DNA of 64,000 bases from Bog-756 sp963828385 (lineage in GTDB: Bacteria > Actinomycetota > Acidimicrobiia > Acidimicrobiales > RAAP-2): assembly GCA_963828385.1 (NCBI GenBank), contig CAWHEF010000002.1:1550001-1614000 (forward strand), given 5' to 3'. Of this stretch, positions 6,498 to 14,740 are shown one piece after another; positions within the stretch are counted from its first letter, which is position 1; each line of letters starts with the position of its first letter. A model generated the notes under the pieces. The model saw only the letters and a program-made list of their open reading frames with translations, was not told where the DNA came from and did no database searches. The position numbers and the translations under genes were made by a program.

Positions 6498-8516
6498 ATG
6501 AGCGACACCGCGATCCAGCCCGTCGACCGGCTCGCCGACGACGAGCTCGAGCAGCTCGGGATCAACGTCATCCGGGGCCTCGCCATGGACGCCCCCCGGG
6601 CGGCCAACTCGGGCCACACCGGAACGGCGATGGCCCTCGCCCCGCTCGCTCACGTGCTCTTCACCCGGGTCATGCGCTACGACCCTTCGGCCCCGGACTG
6701 GCCCGACCGCGACCGGTTCGTCCTGTCCAACGGCCACGCGTCGATCCTCCTCTACTCCATGCTCTACCTCACCGGGTACGGGATGACCCTCGACGACCTG
6801 CGCCAGTTCCGCCAGTGGGGAAGCCGTACGGCGGGCCATCCGGAGCGCAGGCATGCCGCCGGCATCGAGGTCACCACCGGTCCACTGGGCCAGGGCGTGG
6901 CCGACGGGGTCGGGATGGGGATCGCCGAACGGTGGATGCGGTCGCACTACTCACCCGAGGTCTGCGACCACCACACCTACGTCATCGCCGGCGACGGCTG
7001 CTTCGAAGAGGGCATCTCCCACGAGGCGGCATCGCTCGCCGGCCATCTGAGGCTGGGCCGCCTCGTCTACGTCTACGACGACAACCACATCACCATCGAC
7101 GGCCCTACCGAGCTGGCCTACAACGACGACGTGGCCATGAGGTTCGAGTCCTACGGCTGGTCGGTCGACAACATCGGAGAGGTGGCCAACGACCTCGACG
7201 CCCTCGAGGGGGCGCTGCTCCGGGCCAGGGCGGACGAGGACCGTCCCTCCCTGATCATCCTGCGCAGCCACATCGGCTACCCGTCGCCCCATCTGACCGA
7301 CTCGCCCAAGGCACACGGCGACCCCTTTCCCGAGGACGAGATCCGTGCCACCAAAGAGCTGCTCGGCCTCGATCCCGACCAGACGTTCTGGGTCCCCGAG
7401 CGGGTGCTCGAGTTCTACCGCCGGTGCATCTCCCGGGGGCAGGCCATGCGGGCCGAGTGGTCGGCCCGCATGGAGGCGTGGGACGGCGACCGCCGGCGCT
7501 ACGAGGCCGGGCTCTCCGGTCACGGGCTTCCCGGGTGGGAAGAGCACCTTCCCTCCTTCTCCCCGGACGACGACCCGATCGCCACCCGCAAGGCCATCAA
7601 GTCGTGCATCGACGCCACCGGCGACCACATCCCCGGCCTCATCCCCGGCAGCGCCGACCTCACCGGCAACACCGGCATGGCCTGGGACGGTGCCGTCCCC
7701 CAGTCTCCTGACCAGCCCGGCGGCAGCCTCATCCACTACGGCATCCGGGAGCACGGCATGGCCGGAGCCATGAACGGCATGGCCGCTCACGGAGGGGTCC
7801 TCCCCGTCGGAGGCACGTTCTTCGTGTTCAGCGACTACATGCGGGGGGCTGTCCGGCTCTCCGCACTCTCCGACGTGCACGTCATCTACTCGTGGACCCA
7901 CGACTCGGTCGGACTCGGGCAGGACGGGCCCACCCACCAGCCCATCGAGCAGCTGGCCGCCTGCCGGGCCATGCCCAATCTGTCCGTGATCCGTCCGGCG
8001 GACGCCAACGAGACCGCTACCGCCTGGAGGATCGCCGTCGACAGCGACGGTCCCACCGCCCTCGTGCTCACCCGCCAGGCCGTCCCCGTCCTCGTCGGCA
8101 CTGCGGAACGGGCGGCCGAGGGCGTCGCCCGGGGCGCCTACGTCCTCGCCGGTCCCGACGACGGCCCTTCCGACCTCGTGCTGATCGGCACCGGCAGCGA
8201 GGTGCACGTGTGCACCGGTGCGGCCGATCTCCTGGCCGCCGAGGGCGTGCGATCGCGGATCGTGTCGTTCCCTTCCTGGGATCTCTTCGACGCCCAGGAC
8301 GAGGAGTACCGGACCTCGGTCCTCCCCATCGGCGTCCCCCGGCTGGCGGTCGAGGCAGCCAGCCCGTTCGGCTGGGAGCGGTACGCCGACGCAACGGTCA
8401 CCATCGACCACTTCGGAGCGTCGGCCCCGGGTCAAACCGCCCTCGACAACCTCGGCTTCACTCCCGAACACGTGGCGGAGCGGGCGAGAGCCCTCTTGGA
8501 AGGACGCGGGCGCTAG
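6498..8516 (+). CDS. tkt: Transketolase
   Basis: The 672-residue thiamine-diphosphate enzyme transfers two-carbon ketol units between pentose and other sugar phosphates in the non-oxidative pentose phosphate pathway. The N-terminal TPP domain has the TGPLGQGVADGVGMG loop and the GDGCFEEG motif that binds Mg and diphosphate. The central pyrimidine-binding domain (from about 355) contains GIREHGMAGAMNG with the catalytic Glu, then HDSVGLGQDGPTHQP. A C-terminal transketolase domain closes the protein. Length is normal. It heads tkt-tal-gnd-zwf-pgl, and the 28-base gap to tal carries a purine-rich ribosome-binding site. The ATG at 6498 is preferred over GTG 6489 because of the promoter position. 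Confidence 0.97.
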   Translation: MSDTAIQPVDRLADDELEQLGINVIRGLAMDAPRAANSGHTGTAMALAPLAHVLFTRVMRYDPSAPDWPDRDRFVLSNGHASILLYSMLYLTGYGMTLDDLRQFRQWGSRTAGHPERRHAAGIEVTTGPLGQGVADGVGMGIAERWMRSHYSPEVCDHHTYVIAGDGCFEEGISHEAASLAGHLRLGRLVYVYDDNHITIDGPTELAYNDDVAMRFESYGWSVDNIGEVANDLDALEGALLRARADEDRPSLIILRSHIGYPSPHLTDSPKAHGDPFPEDEIRATKELLGLDPDQTFWVPERVLEFYRRCISRGQAMRAEWSARMEAWDGDRRRYEAGLSGHGLPGWEEHLPSFSPDDDPIATRKAIKSCIDATGDHIPGLIPGSADLTGNTGMAWDGAVPQSPDQPGGSLIHYGIREHGMAGAMNGMAAHGGVLPVGGTFFVFSDYMRGAVRLSALSDVHVIYSWTHDSVGLGQDGPTHQPIEQLAACRAMPNLSVIRPADANETATAWRIAVDSDGPTALVLTRQAVPVLVGTAERAAEGVARGAYVLAGPDDGPSDLVLIGTGSEVHVCTGAADLLAAEGVRSRIVSFPSWDLFDAQDEEYRTSVLPIGVPRLAVEAASPFGWERYADATVTIDHFGASAPGQTALDNLGFTPEHVAERARALLEGRGR

Positions 8517-8544
8517 CCCTGCTGAAAGGAAAGGATCGCGAACC

Positions 8545-9675
8545 ATGACCAGACTGCATGAGCTCTTCGACAGCCAGGGCCAGAGCCCCTGGCTCGACAA
8601 CCTGCGCCGCGACTGGCTCGACGACGGCACGATCGGACGCCTCGTCGACCAAGGGGTCCGGGGCATGACCTCCAACCCGACCATCTTCGCCAAGGCGATC
8701 GAAGGCCAGGACACCTACGATGCCGAGTTCTCGTCACTGATCGCCACCAAGCCGGTGAACGACGCCTACTGGGACCTCGTCCTCGACGACATCGCCGGTG
8801 CCGCCGACCTGCTCCGGCCCGTCCACGAGCGCTCAAAGGGAGCCGACGGGTTCGTCTCGGTCGAGGTGGCACCTTCGCTCGCCCACGACACCGACTCCAC
8901 CATCGCAGCCGCCCGTTCCCTCCACCAGCGGATCGACAAGCCGAACGTCATGGTCAAGATCCCCGGGACCCCCGAGGGCCTTCCGGCCATTGCCACCATG
9001 ATCAGCGAGGGCCGGAACACCAACGTCACCTTGATCTTCTCGATCGCCCGTTACGGCGAGGTGATCGAGGCCTACCTGTCCGGTCTGGAGGAGCGGGTCG
9101 CCTCCGGGACCGAGGACCTCTCAGACGTGGCCAGTGTGGCGTCGTTCTTCGTGAGCCGGGTCGACACCGAGGTGGACCGGCGCCTGGAGTCGGCAGCCGA
9201 TGGGTCCGACCACGCCGACGAGCTCCTCGCCCTGCGGGGCAAGGCGGCGGTGGCCCAGGCGAAGCTCGCCTACCAGCTCTTCCTCGAGCGGTTCTCCGGA
9301 CCGCGTTGGGAGGCACTGGCGGCCAAGGGGGCGAGGGTCCAGCGCCCGCTGTGGGCCTCGACGTCGACCAAGAACCCGGCCTACGCCGACGTCCTCTACG
9401 TGAACTCCCTGATCGGCCCGGACACGGTCGACACCATGCCCGACACCACCATCGACGACTTCCTCGACCACGGCACGGTGGCCCGGACCGTGGACGCCGG
9501 GGTCGACGAGGCCAAGGAGCTGATGGCCTCCCTGGCGTCCGCCGGTATCGAGATCGAGGACGTGGCCGAGAGGCTGGAGGAAGAGGGGGTGGCGTCGTTC
9601 GCCAAGTCGTTCGACGAGCTGCTCCAGTCGCTGGCCGACAAGGCTGCAGCCTTGAGCGGCAAGTCCAAGTCGTAG
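8545..9675 (+). CDS. tal: Transaldolase
   Basis: This enzyme exchanges a dihydroxyacetone unit between sedoheptulose 7-phosphate and glyceraldehyde 3-phosphate. The 376 residues match the long actinobacterial/cyanobacterial transaldolase type. Family signatures are GMTSNPTIFAKAI near the N-terminus, SVEVAPSLAHDTDST, and NVMVKIPGT containing the Schiff-base Lys. Further on comes RPLWASTSTKNPAY. The ATG is preceded by AAAGGAAAGGA. It sits between tkt and gnd; a 166-base gap before gnd is the largest in the cluster and may hold a secondary promoter. Confidence 0.97.
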   Translation: MTRLHELFDSQGQSPWLDNLRRDWLDDGTIGRLVDQGVRGMTSNPTIFAKAIEGQDTYDAEFSSLIATKPVNDAYWDLVLDDIAGAADLLRPVHERSKGADGFVSVEVAPSLAHDTDSTIAAARSLHQRIDKPNVMVKIPGTPEGLPAIATMISEGRNTNVTLIFSIARYGEVIEAYLSGLEERVASGTEDLSDVASVASFFVSRVDTEVDRRLESAADGSDHADELLALRGKAAVAQAKLAYQLFLERFSGPRWEALAAKGARVQRPLWASTSTKNPAYADVLYVNSLIGPDTVDTMPDTTIDDFLDHGTVARTVDAGVDEAKELMASLASAGIEIEDVAERLEEEGVASFAKSFDELLQSLADKAAALSGKSKS

Positions 9676-9841
9676 ATCGGCATCCTGCTCCACCCGACGC
9701 CGGGCACGACCAACAGCACCCGTCCTCGAGCGGTTCGGTCAGACGAGCACATCGGGGCTGCAGCAGCGGATGGCCGGCCGTCCCCAACAGGTGCAACATG
9801 ACGTCGGGCAGTGTGACGACGAACATACGAAGGAGCAGAGC

Positions 9842-10777
9842 ATGAGGATCGCCATGATCGGCTTGGGGAAGATGGGGGCCAACATGACCCAGCGCCTCCT
9901 CGAGCACGGCCATCAGGTCGTCGCCTTCGATCTGGCCGAGAAGGCCCGCGACGCGGCGTCGGACCTCGGCGCCGAGCCGGCGGCCACCCTGGAGGAGGTC
10001 GCAGCCTCGCTCGAGCCACCCCGGGTGGCATGGGTGATGGTCCCCGCCGGCAAGGCCACCAACTCCACCATCACCACCCTGGCCGGCCTGTTCCAACCCG
10101 GTGACGTCATCATCGACGGGGGGAACTCGAACTACAAGGAGACGGCCCCTCTGGTCGCCGAGCTCGCCGACAAGGGCATCGCTCTGGTCGACGCAGGGAC
10201 ATCGGGAGGGATCTGGGGACTGCGTGAGGGGTACTGCCTCATGGTGGGCGGCACGAAGGAAGCCGTTGCCGTGGCGGAGCCCGCCTTCCGTGCACTCGCC
10301 CCCGAAGGCGGCTACGCACACGTCGGGCCGCCCGGAGCCGGCCATTTCGTGAAGATGGTCCACAACGGCATCGAGTACGGGCTCATGGAGGCCTACGCCG
10401 AAGGGTTCGAGATCATGTCAGAGGCTCCAGAGTTCGACCTCGACCTGCACGAGATCGCCTCCATCTGGCGGTACGGTTCGGTCGTGCGCAGCTGGCTCCT
10501 CGAGCTGACCGAGCGCGCCCTCGCCCCCGACTCCAACTTCGACGAGGTCGAGGCGGTCGTCGTCGACTCGGGCGAAGGACGGTGGACGGTGGACGAGGCA
10601 ATCGACCGCGGTGTCTCCGCTCCGGCCATCACCTCCGCCCTGTTCGCCCGGTTCGCCTCGCAGAACAAGGACGCATTCGGGCTCCGGCTGGTGTCCGCCC
10701 TGCGCAACCAGTTCGGCGGCCATGCCTTCACCACCGCCGAGGGCACCCAGAGCGGAGAGGCGACGGCCCCACGATGA
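9842..10777 (+). CDS. gnd: 6-phosphogluconate dehydrogenase, short decarboxylating type
   Basis: The enzyme oxidises and decarboxylates 6-phosphogluconate to ribulose 5-phosphate. At 311 residues it belongs to the short class (GndA/YqeC-like), often NAD-preferring, rather than the 470-residue NADP class. The N-terminal Rossmann motif GLGKMGANM is clear. Family motifs include DGGNSNYKET and the catalytic HFVKMVHNGIEYG with Lys and Asn-Gly-Ile. The ATG at 9842 has AAGGAG eight bases upstream. Its stop overlaps the zwf start as ATGA, so the two are translationally coupled. Confidence 0.96.
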   Translation: MRIAMIGLGKMGANMTQRLLEHGHQVVAFDLAEKARDAASDLGAEPAATLEEVAASLEPPRVAWVMVPAGKATNSTITTLAGLFQPGDVIIDGGNSNYKETAPLVAELADKGIALVDAGTSGGIWGLREGYCLMVGGTKEAVAVAEPAFRALAPEGGYAHVGPPGAGHFVKMVHNGIEYGLMEAYAEGFEIMSEAPEFDLDLHEIASIWRYGSVVRSWLLELTERALAPDSNFDEVEAVVVDSGEGRWTVDEAIDRGVSAPAITSALFARFASQNKDAFGLRLVSALRNQFGGHAFTTAEGTQSGEATAPR

Positions 10778-12483
10778 CCACCGAGAAAGACATCGCCCCT
10801 TCGGACGAGGACACCAAGCCGACCACCGACGACCATGCCGGCGCTTCTGCAGCCACCGACGGAGCTTCCGGCGCTTCAGCGTCCTCGGCTGCCCGGACGG
10901 CCAGGACCAAGGTCACGAGGAAGATCCTCAACCGGGGACGTTCGCTGCCATCGGTGCTGTCCAAGGCCCCGCCGGTCGCCATGGTCATCTTCGGCGCCTC
11001 GGGCGACCTGAGTGCCCGCAAGATCTACCCGGCGCTGGCCAGGCTGGCCGACCGGGGGGTCCTCGACGACGGGTTCACGGTCATCGGGGTGGCCCGCACT
11101 TCCTGGAGCGACGACGACTTCCGATCGCATGTGACCGAGGCCACCCCCGAAGGTGGGCCCAAATGGAGAGCGCTCACCGAGCGGTTCAAGTACGTGACAG
11201 GCGAGTACGACCATCCCGACACGTTCAGCGCGTTGAAGGACCACCTGGATGAAGCCGACCGGATCGACAACACCTCGGGTAACCGGCTCTTCTACCTCGC
11301 CACCATCCCCAGCGTCTTCGGCCTGGTGGCCGGGGCGCTGAAGGACCACGGGTGCAACGAGCCCACCAGTGAGGACTCCTTCACCCGGATCGTGGTGGAG
11401 AAGCCCTTCGGCCGCGATCTCGACAGCGCCCTCGAGCTCAACGTCAAGATGCACGCCGCCTTCGACGAGAGCCAGATCTACCGGATCGACCACTACATGG
11501 GCAAGGAGACGGTCCAGAACGTGCTGGCCCTGCGCTTCGGCAACGCCATCTTCGAACCCATCTTCAACCGCCGCTACGTGGACCAGGTGCAGGTCACCGT
11601 GGCCGAGTCGCTCGGGGTCGAGCACCGGGGCGGCTTCTACGAGACGGCGGGGGCGTTGCGGGACATCGTCCAGAACCACGTCATGCAGGTACTGGCCCTC
11701 ACGTTGATGGAGTCCCCCACCAGCACCGACGCCGACCGGATCCGGGACGAGAAGGTCAAGCTGCTCCACGCCATCGACATCCCGACCCCCGACGAGGCGG
11801 TCGACAAGTCGGTTCGGGCCCAGTACACGGCGGGCGTGGTGGACGGCGAGAAGGTGGTCGGCTACCGGGAGGAGGACGATGTCTCCCCGGACAGCGAGAC
11901 CGAGACCTACGTGGCCCTTCGCCTCCGGGTGGACAACTGGCGGTGGTCCGGGGTGCCCATCTACGTCCGCACCGGTAAGCGCCTCCCCGCTCGGGTGACC
12001 GAGGTCGCCCTCACCTTCCACGAGGTGCCGTTCCTCCTCTTCGACAAGCGGGCCAGCCGCGATCTGCGACCCAACGCCCTCATCCTGCGCATCCAGCCCG
12101 ACGAGGGGATCAGCCTGGAGTTCGGCGCCAAGGTCCCCGGCGAGAAGTTCCACCTCCGCTCGGTGGCCATGGACTTCTCCTACGCCGACGCCTTCGCCGG
12201 CATGGAGGCGGCCGACGGCTACGAGCGCCTCATCCACGACGCCATGGTCGGGGACGCCACCTTGTTCATCCGGTCCGACGAGGTCGAGCAGGCATGGAGG
12301 ATCGTCGACCCCTACCTGCAGGCGTGGTCCGAGCCCGGTGGGGCCCTCCACACCTACCAGGCCGGGACCTGGGGCCCGCACATGGCCGACCTGCTGGTCG
12401 AGAGCGCCGGCGACGAGTGGCGCAACCCGGTCGTCGACCTCGAGCTGTCCGGAGGGCGGCAGACCGAGCCGCTCCCCCAGTGA
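10774..12483 (+). CDS. zwf: Glucose-6-phosphate 1-dehydrogenase
   Basis: This enzyme catalyses the first step of the oxidative pentose phosphate pathway, making 6-phosphogluconolactone and reduced cofactor. The product is 569 residues. An unusual Ala/Ser/Thr-rich extension (about 1-65) precedes the enzyme proper. The nucleotide-binding GASGDLS is at 74-80 and the active-site RIDHYMGKE at 237-245, with the catalytic His nearby. The length without the extension (about 505) is normal. In actinobacteria the partner OpcA often follows zwf; here it is absent and pgl comes next, 25 bases on. The start is fixed by the ATGA overlap with gnd. Confidence 0.97.
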   Translation: MTTEKDIAPSDEDTKPTTDDHAGASAATDGASGASASSAARTARTKVTRKILNRGRSLPSVLSKAPPVAMVIFGASGDLSARKIYPALARLADRGVLDDGFTVIGVARTSWSDDDFRSHVTEATPEGGPKWRALTERFKYVTGEYDHPDTFSALKDHLDEADRIDNTSGNRLFYLATIPSVFGLVAGALKDHGCNEPTSEDSFTRIVVEKPFGRDLDSALELNVKMHAAFDESQIYRIDHYMGKETVQNVLALRFGNAIFEPIFNRRYVDQVQVTVAESLGVEHRGGFYETAGALRDIVQNHVMQVLALTLMESPTSTDADRIRDEKVKLLHAIDIPTPDEAVDKSVRAQYTAGVVDGEKVVGYREEDDVSPDSETETYVALRLRVDNWRWSGVPIYVRTGKRLPARVTEVALTFHEVPFLLFDKRASRDLRPNALILRIQPDEGISLEFGAKVPGEKFHLRSVAMDFSYADAFAGMEAADGYERLIHDAMVGDATLFIRSDEVEQAWRIVDPYLQAWSEPGGALHTYQAGTWGPHMADLLVESAGDEWRNPVVDLELSGGRQTEPLPQ

Positions 12484-12508
12484 GGCCGGACCATCGACGG
12501 GTGGCGGC

Positions 12509-13216
12509 ATGAACGGGAGCGTGCAGGTCGTCGACTCGGTGCCCGAGGCGTTCGCCCTGCTCGTCGCCGGACGACTCGCCGGTGCCGGACACGAGCCCGC
12601 ATCGCTCTTCTTGTCAGGGGGCGCCACGGCCCGGCAGTGCTACGCCGCACTCGCCCGAGACTCCGGACCGGGGGGTGATCGGCCGATTCCCTGGGGGTCG
12701 ATCGACGTCTACCTCGGGGACGAGCGCTGCGTCCCACCCTCCGATGACGACTCCAACCACAAGATGATCGCCCACGTGCTGCTGGAGGCCGTCGGGCCGG
12801 TCTTCGGTGACCACCCGATGTACGAATCGGGCTCGCCGGGCGACGCCGCCGGTGCCTACCAGCGGCTCCTGTCGGGGCTGGACGGCTTCGACCTGGTCCA
12901 TCTCGGGCTAGGGCCCGACGGGCACACGGCGTCGCTGTTCCCCGGATCGGAAGCGCTGGCCATCACCGATCCGGAGCAGCTGGTGACGGCCAACCGCGAC
13001 CCAAACGCCAACAATCCCCATGATCGGATCACGCTCACCCTGCCCGCCATCGCCAGGGCCCGACTGGCCGTGTTCACCGTGGCCGGAACATCGAAGCGCG
13101 ACGCCTTCGCCCGCGTGGTCGACGGCGAGGACCTGCCGGCGGCGCGGGTCACAGCGGACGAGGTGGTCTGGCTGGTGGATGCCGAGGCGGCCGACGGGAC
13201 AGGCGTCGCCGGCTAG
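12509..13216 (+). CDS. pgl: 6-phosphogluconolactonase
   Basis: This enzyme hydrolyses 6-phosphogluconolactone, the product of the preceding zwf gene. The 235-residue protein belongs to the NagB-related DevB/Pgl family. It has the phosphate-binding LFLSGG segment, the DERCVPPSDDDSN loop and the catalytic LGLGPDGHTASLFPGS motif with its Asp and His. It is the last gene of the cluster. It is followed by 227 bases without a recognisable gene before a convergent methyltransferase. Confidence 0.95.
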   Translation: MNGSVQVVDSVPEAFALLVAGRLAGAGHEPASLFLSGGATARQCYAALARDSGPGGDRPIPWGSIDVYLGDERCVPPSDDDSNHKMIAHVLLEAVGPVFGDHPMYESGSPGDAAGAYQRLLSGLDGFDLVHLGLGPDGHTASLFPGSEALAITDPEQLVTANRDPNANNPHDRITLTLPAIARARLAVFTVAGTSKRDAFARVVDGEDLPAARVTADEVVWLVDAEAADGTGVAG

Positions 13217-13443
13217 TCCACATGGCGGGCGGCTCGTCGCAGCCAAACGACAGACTTCCCGGCCAGGATTCGTGCCTTGGCACCGTTCCCGGCAAAGGCG
13301 CCATACGGACGGCGCGAGGGCGCCGAGACTGTGAACCGCCCGGGCGAGCGGGTGGCAATGGGCTGCCTCGGCGGGGCGTTGACCCCACGAGGACGGACTC
13401 GGTCAGCTCGACCGAACCGTCGCCGGTGTCCACTGGGCCGCTC

Positions 13444-14202
13444 CTACTCGTGAGCGATCCAATTCCAGCGGGTGCTCAGCTCGTCGAGGAAGCGCGGCCG
13501 ATCAAGGGGACCATTGCCGTCCGCATCGAACAGACGCAGACCCACGGCGCTGGTGATCAGATCGTAGAGCTCCGGCGAGAGCTCGGGGTGCCACCCGTGC
13601 TCAAACGCCACGACCGGCTTGGCTCGTCGCAGCGTATCGAGCGCTCCCTCGAGCACCAGCATCTCTGCCCCTTCGACATCGATCTTCACGAATTCCGGCA
13701 ACCAGCCGTCAGGAAGGTGACCGTCGAGTCGCTCGGTTCGCACGGTCAGCACTTCGGTGTGCAGGCCTCGCGGGATATTCCCGTCGACGAAGGGTGCCAG
13801 CCTGCTGTATCCCTGCATCCCCGGATCGAGAACATGGACGAACGTGGTCGATGCGTCCTCGTTGGAGAGTGCTCGTTGGCGGATCTCCACCAACGGGAAC
13901 CGACGTCTCAGATCCAGCGCCAGATCGGGGACGGGCTCGTACGCGATATGTCTTCCCCGTGTAGCAACCTGAGCCATGTCTTGCAGGAATTTCCCCCTGC
14001 TGGCACCGACATCGAGGCAGTTCGAACCGGGACGCAACAGGAACCGGATAAGGAGCCTTAGATTCCGGTCGTCCCAACTGTTGCGCTGAGCTCCGGCCGT
14101 CCCTGTGCTGCCGTTCAGCAGGCCCACCACCTCATCTCGACCCCGAGCCAACGCGGCTCGGGCACCGATCCTGTCGGCCAGCCTGGAGAACTGCTCTCGC
14201 AC
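13444..14202 (-). CDS. FkbM-family SAM-dependent methyltransferase
   Basis: The product is 252 residues. The SAM-binding motif LDVGASRGKF (about 62-71) and the FkbM signature VKIDVEGAEMLVLEGA (about 167-182) are unmistakable. FkbM enzymes O-methylate hydroxyls of sugars or natural products. In bacterial genomes without a polyketide cluster they usually modify surface glycans, which fits the glycosyltransferase island a few kilobases away, though the gene is not contiguous with it. The GTG start at 14202 has a -10 box six bases upstream. Confidence 0.92.
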   Translation of the reverse strand: MREQFSRLADRIGARAALARGRDEVVGLLNGSTGTAGAQRNSWDDRNLRLLIRFLLRPGSNCLDVGASRGKFLQDMAQVATRGRHIAYEPVPDLALDLRRRFPLVEIRQRALSNEDASTTFVHVLDPGMQGYSRLAPFVDGNIPRGLHTEVLTVRTERLDGHLPDGWLPEFVKIDVEGAEMLVLEGALDTLRRAKPVVAFEHGWHPELSPELYDLITSAVGLRLFDADGNGPLDRPRFLDELSTRWNWIAHE

Positions 14203-14208
14203 AGGACG

Positions 14209-14214
14209 AGCCTA
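14209..14214 (-). promoter_or_regulatory. Leaderless -10 box of the FkbM gene
   Basis: The minus strand reads TAGGCT, six bases before the GTG at 14202. Confidence 0.45.
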
Positions 14215-14301
14215 GCGATCCCCTTGGTAGGTTCCCCGGTGCCCGCGACACCCCCACCGGTGCATTCTGCGCATGTAGCAGTTCCTGCTCGGTGCGCCCG
14301 C

Positions 14302-14307
14302 TATGGT
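14302..14307 (+). promoter_or_regulatory. Leaderless -10 box of the VOC gene
   Basis: TATGGT lies six bases before the ATG at 14314. The gene is divergent from the FkbM gene, and the two -10 boxes are about 90 bases apart. Confidence 0.5.
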
Positions 14308-14313
14308 GCCGGC

Positions 14314-14685
14314 ATGGATTGGAAACTCGAGCTTGTCCCGGTTCCCGTGTCGGACATCGACCGCGCCAAGGCCTTCTACACCGAGCAGGTCGGGTTCGTC
14401 GCCGATCACGACCACAGGGTCAACGAGTCCCTTCGCTTCGTGCAGCTCACCCCGCCAGGCTCAGCGTGCTCCATCGTGCTCGATGCCGGCATCACGTCCA
14501 TGTCTCCGGGCTCACAGCAGGGAGTACAGATCGTCGTCGATGACGTGAGCAAGGCGCGAGAGGATCTCCTCGGCAAAGACGTCGAGGTCAGCGAGGTCGA
14601 GGACATGCCGTGGGGCAGATTCGTGACGTTCAAGGACCCCGACGGCAACAGCTGGTCGCTCCAGGAGCTGCCGGCCTGGTCATAG
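14314..14685 (+). CDS. VOC-superfamily (glyoxalase/bleomycin-resistance-like) protein
   Basis: The 123-residue single-module vicinal-oxygen-chelate protein is a small metalloenzyme fold that acts as a dimer. The first half has the opening strand and helix VPVSDIDRAKAFYTEQVGF. The second half has the typical ending VTFKDPDGNSWSLQE, with Glu as a possible metal ligand. Close relatives are annotated as glyoxalase-like proteins of unknown substrate. It is not a lactoylglutathione lyase by motif. It lies upstream of and in the same direction as fbiC, which has its own -10 box, so they are probably separate units. Confidence 0.88.
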   Translation: MDWKLELVPVPVSDIDRAKAFYTEQVGFVADHDHRVNESLRFVQLTPPGSACSIVLDAGITSMSPGSQQGVQIVVDDVSKAREDLLGKDVEVSEVEDMPWGRFVTFKDPDGNSWSLQELPAWS

Positions 14686-14728
14686 TCGCCGACAGAGACG
14701 GTCCGACGGGCGCTGTGAGCTGCTCCGG

Positions 14729-14734
14729 TAAGGT
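14729..14734 (+). promoter_or_regulatory. Leaderless -10 box of fbiC
   Basis: TAAGGT is followed by six bases and an ATG at 14741. That ATG is out of phase with the start of the intact coding frame at 14797 unless one base is restored near 14796. This supports 14741 as the real start. Confidence 0.5.
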
Positions 14735-14740
14735 GACGCG

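Noticed and set aside
6951..8714. 587-residue minus-strand open frame
   Set aside because: It is antisense to transketolase and shows the same shadow composition.
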